From positions 6,454,087 to 6,518,086 of the forward strand of contig NW_024720711.1 in NCBI RefSeq assembly GCF_018991925.1: a stretch of DNA of 64,000 nt. The letters run 5' to 3'. Below the pieces are notes generated by a model. That model was not told the DNA's origin. It ran no database searches and was given only the letters and a program-made list of their open reading frames with translations. Made by a program: the position numbers and the translations under genes. This DNA comes from Homarus americanus. Taxonomy: Eukaryota; Arthropoda; Malacostraca; Decapoda; Nephropidae. Below, piece by piece: positions 1 to 11,291 of the stretch (its first letter is position 1; the number at the start of each line of letters is the position of its first letter).

Positions 1-929
1 TCGTCAAATCACACGTTGAATTATTCTAGTAAACGCAGTGATTTTATTATTTGGGTGACCTGCATAGGGAAAAACCTATCACTCTTCAACAAAAAAATCC
101 CCATAAATTTAATAGAAAAGTCGATGGTGAGGGAAGGAAGAGGACATGGGAGGGGGAATGGGTGGAGGAGGGTGGGGGGGAGGGTGGTGTGTGTGATCAT
201 CGTACATCGGCCACCTGGTGTTTATTTATGTCATGCTTTAACGATCGAGGATAATATTATTTTTTCTTTATTTTTTATTTTATTAAAGTACTATTGTTGA
301 CGACGGGAAAATTTAATTGTATTTTACATGAAGGAAATTCTTTTGGGAAAAAGGGCATTTAACAACGGTGTGCAAATTACCTAAAAGAGCAGCTATGGAA
401 TCCAGGCCGGTAGTGACCCCACACCAGCCTCGCTCTAGGAAAAAAATGCAGTCAGACTTTTTCACTCTGAGTAAACTAGTGACAGAATGTTAAAAAAAAA
501 AAACATCGTAACAAATAGATTTGAAAATACAAATGGAGTTTGTTCCATTTTCAGGACACGGAAACTGGAAGAGGTGATAACGTCATGAGGTCATGTGTTC
601 CACTGAAAGCTGGGACATGTCATGAGAGGTCAGTACATGGCAGGTGAGTCAGGGGACGGGTCAGGTCATGTGAGATCGTTTATAACACCAACACAGTTAT
701 CGTCTATGCAAGGGAGAGTCAAGTCAAGTTGTGGGTACGTAGATGACTATTTTGAACAGGTATTTGTGGTAAAAACCAGAATAAGAGAGAATTTGATATT
801 ATTCACTATCACTCATAGTTCTTCTGGCAATTATCATTAACATTTATGGCAAAAAACATCACATTAACAATTAAACTGACAAGAGCCACAAGGACGTTCC
901 ACCCGAACGGTCGTGCCCCCAGGTTAATT
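1..929. other. no gene recognised
   Basis: AT-rich sequence with a G-rich tract near 129-186 and an A run near 492. Open frames here are short and resemble nothing I know. Confidence 0.6.
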
Positions 930-1008
930 CACCTGAAGATTAACCACCCGAGTGCTAACCTAACCTTACCAAACCAAACCAAACCAAACCTAACCTAACC
1001 GGACCTAT
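930..1008 (-). mobile_element. partial TTAGG-core TIR element
   Basis: The segment opens with CACCTGAAGATTAACCACC, the terminal motif shared with elements at 38915, 43340, 58394 and 61476, and runs straight into CCTAA-type repeats (AAACC and TAACC units). Its orientation matches the reverse complement of the right end of the full copies. I do not see the opposite end, so this is a truncated copy. Confidence 0.5.
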
Positions 1009-1221
1009 ACTGCACTTGCTCTAAACTTGATTTACATGTACAGTATGTATAATATACTCTGTGTCCGTCTGCATGAGTGTGTATGTACAGTAAGTATGTG
1101 TCTGAATGTTATGCCTCTCCAGTCTTGAAGATAGAGAGCAGAAATTGGGTAGGGAGGTGCGGGTGGTGTGTAGGATGGTCGTGTACTGTCTCCTGTCCCC
1201 CAACCTGGACGAAGCCGGGGA

Positions 1222-1290
1222 ATTCAGCTACCTAACCTATACTTTAACCTACCTTAACCTAATGTAATCTAAACATAACCTAACCCAAAC
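1222..1290. repeat. degenerate CCTAA telomere-like tract
   Basis: Irregular CCTAA/ACCTA pentamers with interruptions. The bases around it, from 1009 to 1719, hold nothing else I recognise. Confidence 0.6.
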
Positions 1291-1719
1291 AAGTGAGGGA
1301 GGACCACACTATCGAGCGTTTCACTGTCAGCCAAGACCAATCATAGTACGTTGTGCCCTGAAACGCGTGGATTATTTTCTTAACGGCGCGGTGAAGGATC
1401 TGAGGTGTGGAGGAAGACTGGATAAAAATAAGACTATCTCTCTCCTCTTTAAGATGAACGCAACGGAGTAAACGCGTCCCACTTGTGCAGATAAACGGAA
1501 TTACACTTTATGACAGATTAAAAACTCTCGGCGTTTCTTTTGTGGAGTTTAGATTAACTTAGCGCATTGCACGTTCTCTTTCTCGGTATATTTTCATTTG
1601 TCTTTGTCACACTTGCATTCTGCAGACCCTGAAATAAAAGGCTGGAATTTGGACTGAATAGTTGAGAGGGTGAGCAGAGTTGGTGCTGTCCGGCGTCTGT
1701 CAGTGTAGGTGTTTACGGC

Positions 1720-1722
1720 TAC

Positions 1723-1762
<40 letters not shown>

Positions 1763-1763
1763 G
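1720..1763. repeat. (GACA)n microsatellite
   Basis: About eleven perfect GACA units. Confidence 0.95.
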
Positions 1764-1837
1764 TAGATAATCTCCCCAATTCAGCAGTTATTAAAAAGGT
1801 TCACGGTGACATGACACAACTGATTTTTGTTCCTATA

Positions 1838-2306
1838 CACACACTATTAACGTCTCCTGTACACACATACACACACTATTAACGTCTCCTGTACACACAT
1901 ACACACACTATTAACGTCTCCTGTACACACATACACACACTATTAACGTCTCCTGTACACACATACACACACTATTAACGTCTCCTGTACACACATACAC
2001 ACACTATTAACGTCTCCTGTACACACATACACACACTATTAACGTCTCCTGTACACACATACACACACTATTAACGTCTCCTGTACACACATACACACAC
2101 TAATAACGTCTCCTGTACACACATACACACACACTATTAACGTCTCCTGTACACACATACACACACTAATAACGTCTTCTGCACACACATACACACACTA
2201 ATAACGTCTTCTGTACACACATACACACACACTAATAACGTCTCCTGTACACACATACACACACTAATAACGTCTCCTGTACACACACTATTAACGTCTC
2301 CTGTAT
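1838..2306. repeat. 32-bp minisatellite, about 14 units
   Basis: Tandem units of about 32 bp combine ACACACACTATTAACGTCTC with TGTACACACATAC. Later units carry ACTAATAACG and CTTCTG variants, and spacing varies by 2 bp in the CA stretch. A sister array with the same core lies at 22420-22755. Confidence 0.92.
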
Positions 2307-2315
2307 ATTGCCAAT

Positions 2316-2665
2316 AAGCACCTTATATTGTACGAACTAGCCAAAATGGATATAGGAGATCGGCTGTTACACTGGATAAGTGGTTATTGAGGTACTATTA
2401 AATTCAATCCCAGACAGCCCCAGCAATATTACTGTTAGCTATGCTGATGACATTCTTATACATACTTAAACTCATCGTGAAATGCAAACCACCCTGAACC
2501 ATGTACATTCAGCCTGTGAGAACCTCGGTCTTAGTATCTCCACTGAGAAAGCTAAGGTGTTCAACACACAAGCTGGTAACCGCAAAAGCGGCCCCGCCAA
2601 GTTCAAGATTGGTAACAACATTATTGACTATGTTTCTTCTTTTAAATAGCTTGGCGTCTCCATTA
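2316..2665 (+). pseudogene. LINE reverse transcriptase fragment (CR1/jockey-like)
   Basis: Two pieces of one RT domain are joined with the middle missing. The first (about 2321-2388) reads LAKMDIGDRLLHWISGY, as seen just after RT motif A in non-LTR RTs, and ends in a stop. The second (about 2410-2665) reads ITVSYADDILIHT with the motif C YADD box, then LGLSISTEKAKVFN, and ends near LGVSIT. In-frame TAA and TAG codons break it. The PQG/SP block that normally lies between the pieces is absent, so there is an internal deletion. No promoter or 5' part is visible. The CR1/jockey placement is from motif style only. Confidence 0.8.
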
Positions 2666-3010
2666 CTCTTCCCACTCTCTCAAACCCTTTCCTTCCCCTT
2701 ATCCCCTTTCTTATACTCTTTTTGCTCATTCCATCCCCTACTACTCCTCCGCCATTATTCTTTCCCTTCATTTCCCTTCGTATTCATCCTCCTATTCTTC
2801 CTTCTCCGATCGTTCCCTTCCCCTCTTCTGCTTCCCTTCCTCATTCTCTCACTCTTTTCTATTTCCCATTCCTCCTCTCCTGCCCCTCCTCTTTCCCATT
2901 CCTCCCCCATTCCTCCTGTCCCTCCCTTTTCCCATCCCCCCCTTCCTCTTCTCCTCTCCCTCCTCTTCTCCTTCCCATTCCTCCTCTTTCCTTCCCTCCT
3001 CTCAGTCTCG
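2666..3010. repeat. polypyrimidine (CT-rich) tract
   Basis: Strongly strand-biased CT-rich sequence with CCTCCTCTTCCC-like degenerate units. It is open in several frames only because it lacks purines. Confidence 0.85.
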
Positions 3011-3156
3011 TCCTCCACCTCCCGATTGGCCAGTACTCAACAGCGGCTCGATGACCCTACCAAGTGTGAGGTGAATCGGTAAGGGCGTTCGCGAGGTGTG
3101 ATCTACATACAGATAGAGAGTGAAAGCGTGGGTATATTTACATAGTGTCCTGGCCA

Positions 3157-3530
3157 AGGTCTGGGGTAATACTGTATACTCGGGGCGTGAGGAGGTGGGG
3201 GGAAGAGGAGGAGCGGGAGGTAGAGGAGGAGCGGAGGTCTGGGGTAATAGTGTATACTCGGGGCGTGAGGAGGAGGGGGGAAGAGGAGGAGCGGGAGGTA
3301 GAGGAGGAGCGGGAGGTAGAGGAGGAGCGGGAGGTAGAGGAGGAGGGGGAGGAGAGAGGAGGGGGAGGTAGAGGAGGAGGAGGTTGAGGGGGAGGGGAGG
3401 TTGAGGGGAGGTAGAGGGAGGAGGAGGTGGGGAGGAGGAGGAGGTAGAGGAGGAGGGGGAGGTAGAGGAGGAGGAGGTGGGAGGAGGTGGGGAGGAAGAG
3501 GGAGGGGGGAGGAGGAGGAGGAAGAGGAAT
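3157..3530. repeat. purine-rich minisatellite
   Basis: A 76-bp segment beginning GGTCTGGGGTAATA occurs twice in tandem (about 3157 and 3233). It is followed by about 15-18-bp units of GAGGAGGAGCGGGAGGTA type decaying into GGAGG. The tract is almost pure purine on the plus strand. Confidence 0.88.
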
Positions 3531-4113
3531 GTGTGTGCGTGTGTGTGTAAGAGAGAGAGAGAGATCAAAATACTATGCATGACACGGGTGGCAGCGTAAC
3601 TCCGGGTCATTTGTATATACAACACCTCTTCCCTCCTCGTCACGGGTCAGCAGGAAGGCAGATCAAATATCCTGTGACATTATTCCCTTCCTCCAGCCTC
3701 CCGCGGGCACCGAATAAGGACACCACTCCTTCCCAATTCCATTCATCTTGAAGAGTGGGATATGGGGAACTGGACGGCTCCCCTCTCTTGGTCCCAGGAT
3801 CGTGGGGCGGGGCAGGACTCCTTCCTTGGGGCTGGGGGTATACCAACCAGAGATACTAGACTCTCTTTCTCTCATAAACATACACAAACACATAAATACA
3901 TAGTATATCCTTCCTTCTCCCACATACACACCTAGGAGTTCCGTATACACTTAACATATACACACTCATCATATATACTGTACACACTCATCCCTTCATA
4001 TTCATATACATACATACATACATTACAGTCCACCATCTATTCACATACATAAAATATCACCTTTTCTTTATACACACACAGAGACACACACGTATAAGCA
4101 AAGAGAAAGACAT

Positions 4114-4144
<31 letters not shown>

Positions 4145-4145
4145 C
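3531..4145. repeat. microsatellite-rich spacer
   Basis: It contains (GT)n near 3532-3550, (GA)n at 3548-3563, ATACACAC/CATAC-rich sequence from 3950 to 4085 and (GACA)n from about 4108 to 4144. No gene is seen between 3565 and 3940. Confidence 0.75.
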
Positions 4146-4148
4146 ACT

Positions 4149-6075
4149 ACTACTACTATTTTGCCGTCACTCAGAATCGAGGATGTCGATCATCCAGCTA
4201 TGGTAAAATGATATGACTTATTAAGGATGTCACCTAGGTTGGTGGCTCTGAGGTGATTAGAGAGGCCGATACGGGACTGGCAGGGCCGTCCACGGATGTT
4301 GCACAAGTGGAGGGCTACATCTAGTGCGGGAGGGGCGGCGGCAGTCGTCTTTCCGGTGCTAGCGCTTGTCTGCCTCGGTATGCAGTCGGGCTAACTGGAA
4401 AGTACTGACACCTTCTCGTGTGGTGCTTCTCCAAGCGTTACGGTGTGGAGCAATCGTCTCCCAGGTGAGGGGGTCGATTTGGCACTTTATCAAGTTTGTC
4501 ATCAGACAATCCTTATACCTTTTCAGTTGCGGGCCAGCGTTACGTTTACTATTCGAAAGGTGACTGTAAAGTAGCTGCTTTGGCAGTCTACTGCCGTCCA
4601 TACAGGTAACATGGCCAGTCCAACATAGTTGTTCATGGATATTGGTAGCCTCGATGCTCCTACAGTTTGTGTCAGCGAGAATACTGTATGTGACCCACGT
4701 CTCACTGCCACATGGCAAAGTGAAAAGGACCACTGCTCGATATACGTGCAACTTTGTAAATAGTTTCAGCTCCCTACAATTGAAGACACGGGTATGGAGT
4801 TTACCAAAGGCTTGAGATGCACATCTGATCCGATGTTGAATCTTTTCATCGATGTCCGCGATGGTGGACAGGTGGGAGCCGAGATACCGAAAGTGGGTAA
4901 AATTAGAGAGGGTAGTACCGTTAAGTTGGATGGATGGTGGAGGTGAGGCTGAACCAGGGGCAGGCTGAAAGAGAATCTGGGCCTTGCGTACATTCACCTC
5001 AAGGCCGAAGTGTGTATACGCATCTGCTTAGGTTTTCGGGATCTTCTGTAGGTCACGTTCGGTGTGAGCAACAAGAGTGAAGTCGTCTGCATACTGAAGT
5101 TCAATAATGGAAGCTGCAACACCTTTGTTCCTGCCTGGAGTCGTCTTATGTTGAAAAGACCCTTCACCAATTATTCGATGTCCACCCCGTCGGCTAAATT
5201 GAAACCGGCACGAGTAAGGACTAAGGAGGGCAGCCAAGAAAATTTAAGAGAGAGTTGGTGCCAGTACACATCCTTGTTTTACCCCCGTTTGGATGGGGAA
5301 GAAGTCAGACTGGGTGACATTGTGCAGGACACTGCCGTTCATGCCATCGTAGAGGTGCCTCCCTATTGACCGAGTCGAAGGCCTTGGTTAGGTCGATGGA
5401 GGCCATGTACAGGTTACGACACTGTTCTCTGCAGTTTTTTTGGATCTGACGGGCAGCAAAGATCATGTCAGTGGTGCTACCTGATGGTCTAAAGCCACAT
5501 TGAGATGTTTACCGCCTCAGGAAGAAGTCTGTTTAGGAGGATTCGGGCGATAATCTTGCCAGCTACGGACAGCAGGGAGATCCCGCGGTAGTTGCCACAG
5601 TCTGCCTAGTCTCCCTTGCTCTTATAAATATTGACGATGGAGGCGTCTTTAAGAGCTTGGGGGATTTCCTCCTTTTCCCACATATTCTCCTGGAAAGAGT
5701 GGAGACGGCTGTTAAGCAGAGGTCCTCCTGGTTTGTACACTTCGGCTGGGACTTCACCAGGCCCTGAGGCCTTGTTTTTCTTCATCTGTTTGGGGGCAGT
5801 AGCTACCTCATCCAAGAATGGAGGATATCTGAGGTGGGAAAGCTCTAGATGCTTAGGGACATGCTGGATTCTCCAGACGCTTAGTGTTAAAACCTCTTCT
5901 GGTGGCTTGTTGCCTTCGCCGTTTTGGGGTGACGTGAAGTGAGAGCTTGGCTCTGAAGAGCCGATGATCAGTGTCGCAGTGGTCTGAGGCACACATGGCT
6001 CGGGTGATGAGGCGATCTCTTTCTCTGACAATGATGTAGTCAATGAGATTCTAGCGATTGGATCGTGGGTTTTGC
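4149..6075 (-). pseudogene. LINE copy A: endonuclease plus reverse transcriptase, frameshifted
   Basis: Read on the minus strand, pieces of a non-LTR retrotransposon follow in the correct order. They are an AP-endonuclease end with SDHCDTDHRL (about 5957-5990); an RT start with NKASGPGEVPAEVY (about 5735-5775); CGNYRGISLLS (about 5580-5610); motif A ASIDLTKAFDSV (about 5372-5407); motif C YADD (5082-5093); the thumb/C-terminal part with YLGSHLS (about 4870-4890) and ETWVTY (near 4690); and a C-terminal zinc-finger-like stretch with CNIRGRPC and SNHLRATN (about 4235-4300). Both catalytic motif sites are present. Stops (one in the EN region) and at least three frameshifts inactivate it. The 3' end runs into a (TAG)n-like tail at 4145-4160. 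It is the same family as copy B at 25019-26031. The clade may be RTE-like but is not settled. Confidence 0.9.
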
Positions 6076-6344
6076 CACACACACACACACACACACACAG
6101 ACTATGGAAACAGGGCGGAAGTTGATTTCGGGGTCCCGGAGACGGAGGTGTCAGAGAGAGTTGATGTAACACTGGCCGGGATAGACACATCTTATACCCC
6201 TGGCAGATGGATAGACCGGAGGCGCTGACAGGCTGTTCTGGTCTCTTGTTGTTTGTTGGTCTCTTCTGGTCGCCTTGTCTCTTGTGATCTCTTGGTCTCT
6301 TAGTATCTTCTGGCCTCTTGGTCTCATAACTTCTTTGAGTGTAA
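6075..6344. other. (CA)n plus unidentified sequence
   Basis: A (CA)n run at about 6078-6100 interrupts sequence next to LINE copy A. From 6101 to 6344 I recognise nothing; TCTCTTGGTCTCTTG-type short repeats occur at 6240-6330. Confidence 0.5.
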
Positions 6345-6345
6345 T

Positions 6346-6346
<1 letters not shown>

Positions 6347-6417
<71 letters not shown>
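6347..6417. repeat. (GA)n microsatellite
   Basis: About 35 uninterrupted GA units. Confidence 0.97.
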
Positions 6418-6418
<1 letters not shown>

Positions 6419-6569
6419 AGCAGCAGGAGATACACACACACATGAAAGAGAACACATCACTGCCAAGACTGCCTCAAGAGTAGGAGAGAACCACAATCCA
6501 CGCGTGAGGGAATATCCTTCAAACTTCTGAAAGTCAATTTAAATCCCCTTGACGCGGTCCATCTCGGTG

Positions 6570-6570
<1 letters not shown>

Positions 6571-6607
<37 letters not shown>
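6571..6607. repeat. (GA)n microsatellite
   Basis: About 18 GA units, followed by G-rich GTGGAG-type sequence to 6840. Confidence 0.95.
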
Positions 6608-6612
<5 letters not shown>

Positions 6613-6849
6613 AATGTGTAATGTGGATGGTGAGAAGTTGTGTGTGTAGGCAGGTGCAGTATGTGGAGGGAGGTGGAGTGTGTGTGGGGGAGGTGGAGCA
6701 TGAGTCGACATAGTGAGAATGTGTGGGCGGAGACAGGGAGTATGTGTGGGAAAGGGTTAGAGATGATGGGTAAGAGGAGAGTGAGAGGGATAGGGATAGA
6801 AGGAGAGGGATGGAGAGGGATGATGAGTTAATGGAGAAGTGCAGTGACG

Positions 6850-6851
<2 letters not shown>

Positions 6852-6907
<56 letters not shown>
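6852..6907. repeat. (GA)n microsatellite
   Basis: About 28 GA units. It is the third long GA array within 560 bp. Confidence 0.96.
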
Positions 6908-6908
<1 letters not shown>

Positions 6909-8120
6909 ACAGCCTAGGGTACACAGCCGTAAACATAAACACATCACCGGCCCTGCACGCTGGCTGACCCAAGCAGGCAATTCTGGGCTCAAGCCGAATT
7001 CTCAAAGGTTTGTACGGTCAAATTTACCTTTACGGTGCATCTCACTAGCTAGGTTACACTTCGACAATCTGACAGCTAAAATCTCGTCGAAAGTACACTG
7101 ATTTTACCCTAAGAAAAAAAAATAACGTATTCTTTTCACCTTTGAGAAACAACAAGATTTAATATAAACAAAAGAGTTGACGTACGAATCTTTGAGCATC
7201 CTAGACTGTGGGGGGACAATCAGCGGTGGTCCTGGGTCAACCACCACCACATTACACAAGCCACTGGTTACCTTTGTCACCACCAAGATTATCTTTTCAC
7301 ATGAATTCCTTTTCCTCTCGCTCGGATGGCAGATGAGAACCTCCCCTCCCCCCACCTTCCCTTCCCCTCTCCTCTCCTCCCCTCCCCTCCCCTCCGGGCC
7401 CTGCCAGTGGAGACAAATCCATTAATGGTAAATAATTCATCAGCCTCATCAGACAGTCATCTGGTGTAGAGGGTAAACAAGGGTCAGGTGAGGGTTTTGT
7501 GTGTCAACTGGAGAAAGATCATCATTATTATCTTGACGTGTATGGGGGAGAAGTGTTATGACGGATCTGACTTATCCAGGGTTCGATTCCCTACGCCCTT
7601 GACCCCCCTGTTTGTGTATGGGTTGTCTTGGACCAGTAGTGGTAAACACCGGCCTTTGTGACTCCCAGTGACCTGACTTAACACGGCCACGCCCACCTCT
7701 TGACGCGAGGAGGCCAGATAACCCACACCAACAGCAAGAGACTCTCGACCTTCCTCACCTCCTGCAGTAGGTTCGAGTTACAGATCATAAACACGATAAA
7801 CATCTTTGTTTTGGTGGTTGTGGCAACGTGCGTACGGAGGGTTGGGTGAGTCCCCGTGATAGATGGACCCGTCATCCGGGACTTGGATTCTTAAAGGTTC
7901 CCAAATCAAGGTTTCCCCTTATATGTTAAATCAACCAACCTATGGCACAACGTTGACAGCTTAAATTGGTGCCGAGGAGATCTACTGACAACACATGGCG
8001 TAAATTATCGTAAGAATCTTTGGTTATCCGAGCCTTGGTTAAGGGACCCGATGGTATAACGTCACCTGTCAGTGTTTAATGGGCTATGACGTACCCATAG
8101 TCTACAGTGAGGGTGGTCAG
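6908..8120. other. no gene recognised; possible tRNA-like B box
   Basis: Mostly unique sequence. CCCCT units at 7340-7395 are simple. GGTTCGATTCC at about 7580-7590 matches a pol III B box, but I could not fold a tRNA around it; it could be a worn SINE. Confidence 0.35.
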
Positions 8121-8121
8121 G

Positions 8122-8146
8122 TGAGAGAGAGAGAGAGAGAGAGAGA
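8122..8146. repeat. (GA)n microsatellite
   Basis: Short GA array. The sequence from 8147 to 9018 holds nothing I recognise. Confidence 0.85.
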
Positions 8147-9018
8147 ACTAGGCTGGGTTGGTATCCCTCGATCAGCATCAGATCTTTACAGCCTCCCAAC
8201 AATCCTTCCACAATAACGTGGGTCAAGTCGCTTCTATAAAATGCAAATCTCTTTCACAAGTGTTGGAGTTGGTGGGGAGGCGGTGTTACATCTCCGAGTT
8301 GAACGATAAAATAAACACAAACCCGAGCTGTTGTTGTAATGCCACACCGATAAATCTTTGTATCGTGGTCTGCTGTAGTACTTGGTGGGGGAAACTTTTA
8401 TGACTACTGTACGTTGTTTTACAGATGAAATTTCACATGGGTAATTCTCACCCTGGTCGATTGCATTTCAGAGTGACCCAGAAATTTCCAGGTTTCAACT
8501 CTGAATATTGCTAAAAGTTCACCTCGCAATTCTGTGATGAACTTCTACATCTCATAAATTATTGTGACTCTCCGAGAACTGCACAAATGGTCGGTACATT
8601 CGTAGGGGTACGGGATTCATAATGTAATTTTTACTAAGAACAAAATCTATTTTGTGTTCATGAAAATAACATACCACACGGCAGACTATAACAGATTGAA
8701 AAAAAAAATCCGACAAAATATTTCCTGTTATATAATTCTACAGGATATAAATATTGTCAGTTTTTACGGTACTCAGAGTGTGACAGTGATGGTCATGTAC
8801 GCAGTTCACTTGGATATGGTCAGCGTGCGGTAGTAACACTGAGCGGCTCCGCTGCTCCCCCTCACCAGTTATTACGTCGCCTTCTATACACAGTTGTTCA
8901 CATATTTTCAGATACAAACCCGGAATGATATTTGACTACAACACAGAATACAGATACAGATGTGTCCATTACTCTGAGTGTTGCCATTCTCGATATTATA
9001 CAGAGGTTATGCACTCAA

Positions 9019-9020
9019 TA

Positions 9021-9110
<90 letters not shown>
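9019..9110. repeat. (TA)n microsatellite
   Basis: About 46 TA units. The downstream stretch to 10087 has no recognisable gene. Confidence 0.97.
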
Positions 9111-9114
<4 letters not shown>

Positions 9115-10086
9115 GGTACCTCCTCTGGACGCTTGTGTTAGCATTCGTTCGCCTCAAAGAAAATAATGAGGATCGTTTACAGATAATTGGAATAATTTTT
9201 GCCGAGCTGTGAGAGCCTTTGTCTGCTCATACCGCCCCCCCCCCTCCACGCCATTTATTAATTGTGATTTACTTTACTTTTTATGATTTTTTTTTATGTT
9301 TTTACACAAATGTTTGCTTACTGTAACATGACTTTGAGGTCACGTATTACTTAGCATGGAAACAAGATATATTAATACTGATCTCAGAACTCGTCATGAG
9401 GTGATATCCCCAGACTACTTTCCTAGCCAAGTTGTTCCTCACACAGGTAGACCCAGGTGAGTGGCGGCGTTCACTTAAGTCATTAAGGGAAAACTGTAAA
9501 TGGTGTAACTGTCATCGCCGGGTTGCTGATCCTGGAGCCTCCAAATTAAAGATTTAAAGAATCCCTTAACTGGGTACCTCAAACCAAACAACGTATATGG
9601 CGGCCAGTGTGTCGTCGACTGTGTACCGAGACTACCATGGCTACAAGTGTTGTGTCACTCTTGTCACGAAGAAGAGAAATTAAAATAGGAAATGTTGATA
9701 ACGACCAGAGGTTTGTTCGTCCCTACACCACCACCACCTCCAGTGTACAGGGAGGAAGTGACGTCACGCCGCCTGACTGTACAACGAGATCTGATTCACT
9801 ACATTATTTACTCCACGGCAGTTCACGCATTTACTCCCGTCTCTTTGTTAATTGTTTGTTAAGAGTTTTATAATAATAATAAAAAGACCGAAATTATTCC
9901 TATATAGCAACAATATTCCCCATCAGTGTACAGAACAAAGGTCATATTTTAAGCTCACTTACTGCATCTTCAGCGGCCATCTCCCCGAGGCTCAGGAACC
10001 ATTGACGTGGACTGACAGTACCTGTGGGGAAGACTCACTTACTATCTTTTATAATTATTACACCTATGACGACAAGTATGTATGAT

Positions 10087-10087
<1 letters not shown>

Positions 10088-10130
<43 letters not shown>
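10088..10130. repeat. (GT)n microsatellite
   Basis: About 20 GT units. A complementary (CA)n array lies 110 bp downstream, so the two could pair as a hairpin. Confidence 0.95.
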
Positions 10131-10132
<2 letters not shown>

Positions 10133-10239
10133 AGTAGTGTCGAACGGTGTTTGTTGCATATTTCAGATTGGATAAAACATGTGTTATAAATTTTAACTTA
10201 ATATAAATAACTAGAGTAAACAAGAGAACATTTTATTTT

Positions 10240-10241
<2 letters not shown>

Positions 10242-10288
<47 letters not shown>
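10242..10288. repeat. (CA)n microsatellite
   Basis: About 23 CA units in inverted relation to the GT array at 10088-10130. From 10289 to 10888 the sequence is AT-rich with no gene seen. Confidence 0.95.
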
Positions 10289-10289
<1 letters not shown>

Positions 10290-10888
10290 TCATGACGCTC
10301 CTCTTATTTGTTGTATAAACTTACCCGAAATATAAACATTGTAAACAACTCCGAACCGACTAAAAGTACAAAATGATAATAACAAACAAAGTGTTTGTCT
10401 AATTAATATTAAAGCTGTGATGAATAAGTTTGTTTAATATTGTGTTTTACGAGGGAAAATTTGGCTGTAATCAGTTTGAAATTACAATAAAACTTAACAA
10501 ACCCAAAATTAACTAATCATTTTATATAATATATTTATTTAAACAATGTTGTCGAAAAAAAACGCCAAAGAAAAAAGAATCAGTCATTCAAACTGTCAGG
10601 CTGGACCTAGTGACCGCCAGTACACCAGATCTCGACCCTTCTGTCTGGCCAACAATCTTCCTGACTAAAAAAGATGCCAGCGTATATTTGTCTCTACTTA
10701 ACCATGTAGTAACGTCACAATATAAAGATAATATTAGACAGGTAACTCACCTGTTCACACCATTATGTCCGCCTCTAATAATCCATTGAAAGAATCAAGT
10801 GATTTACCTGCTGAGTCCTCATGTTTACGTTACCTGAGTCAACCCTCCAGCCTCCTCCTCCACAACACAATGTAGTTAAACTCATCAA

Positions 10889-11291
10889 AGTGTGGTGGTT
10901 GTAGTTATTGTATAGTGAGGTGTGATGGTTGTAGTTATTGTATAGTGAGGTGTGGTGGTTGTAGTTATTGTACAGTGAGGTGTGGTGGTTGTAGTTATTG
11001 TACAGTGAGGTGTGTTGGTTGTAGTTATTGTATAGTAAGGTGTGATGGTTGCAGTTATTGCATAGTGAGGTGTGGTGGTTGTAGTTATTGCATAGCGAGG
11101 TGTGGTGGTTGTAGTTATTGCATAGCGAGGTGTGGTGGTTGTAGTTATTGTACAGTGAGGTGTGTTGGTTGTAGTTATTGTATAGTAAGGTGTGATGGTT
11201 GCAGTTATTGCATAGTGAGGTGTGGTGGTTGTAGTTATTGCATAGCGAGGTGTGGTGGTTGTAGTTATTGCATAGCGAGGTGTGGTGGTTG
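10889..11291. repeat. 30-bp minisatellite with 150-bp higher-order repeat
   Basis: About 13.5 units of 30 bp start TGTGGTGGTTGTAGTTATTG and end TAGTGAGG. Unit variants (TGTGTTGG, TGTGATGG, CATAGCGAGG) recur in the same order from 11011 and again from 11161, giving a second period of 150 bp. The open frame is a by-product of the unit length. Confidence 0.95.

Noticed and set aside
1838..2306. CRISPR array
   Set aside because: Regular spacing with short units, but the units are contiguous minisatellite without unique spacers, and the context is eukaryotic.
2722..3643. Pro/Ser-rich and Gly/Glu-rich frames
   Set aside because: They are translations of polypyrimidine and polypurine tracts.
5064..5942. 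Plus-strand frames at 5064-5369 and 5631-5942
   Set aside because: They are antisense to the RT of LINE copy A, whose motifs lie on the minus strand.
6151..6910. Ser-Leu repeat frames
   Set aside because: These are (GA)n arrays read on the other strand.
7560..7600. tRNA gene at GGTTCGATTCC
   Set aside because: A B-box-like word is present but no acceptor or anticodon stem can be formed at the right distance.
8925..9212. Frame with an (IY)n run
   Set aside because: It is a (TA)n microsatellite with short random flanks.
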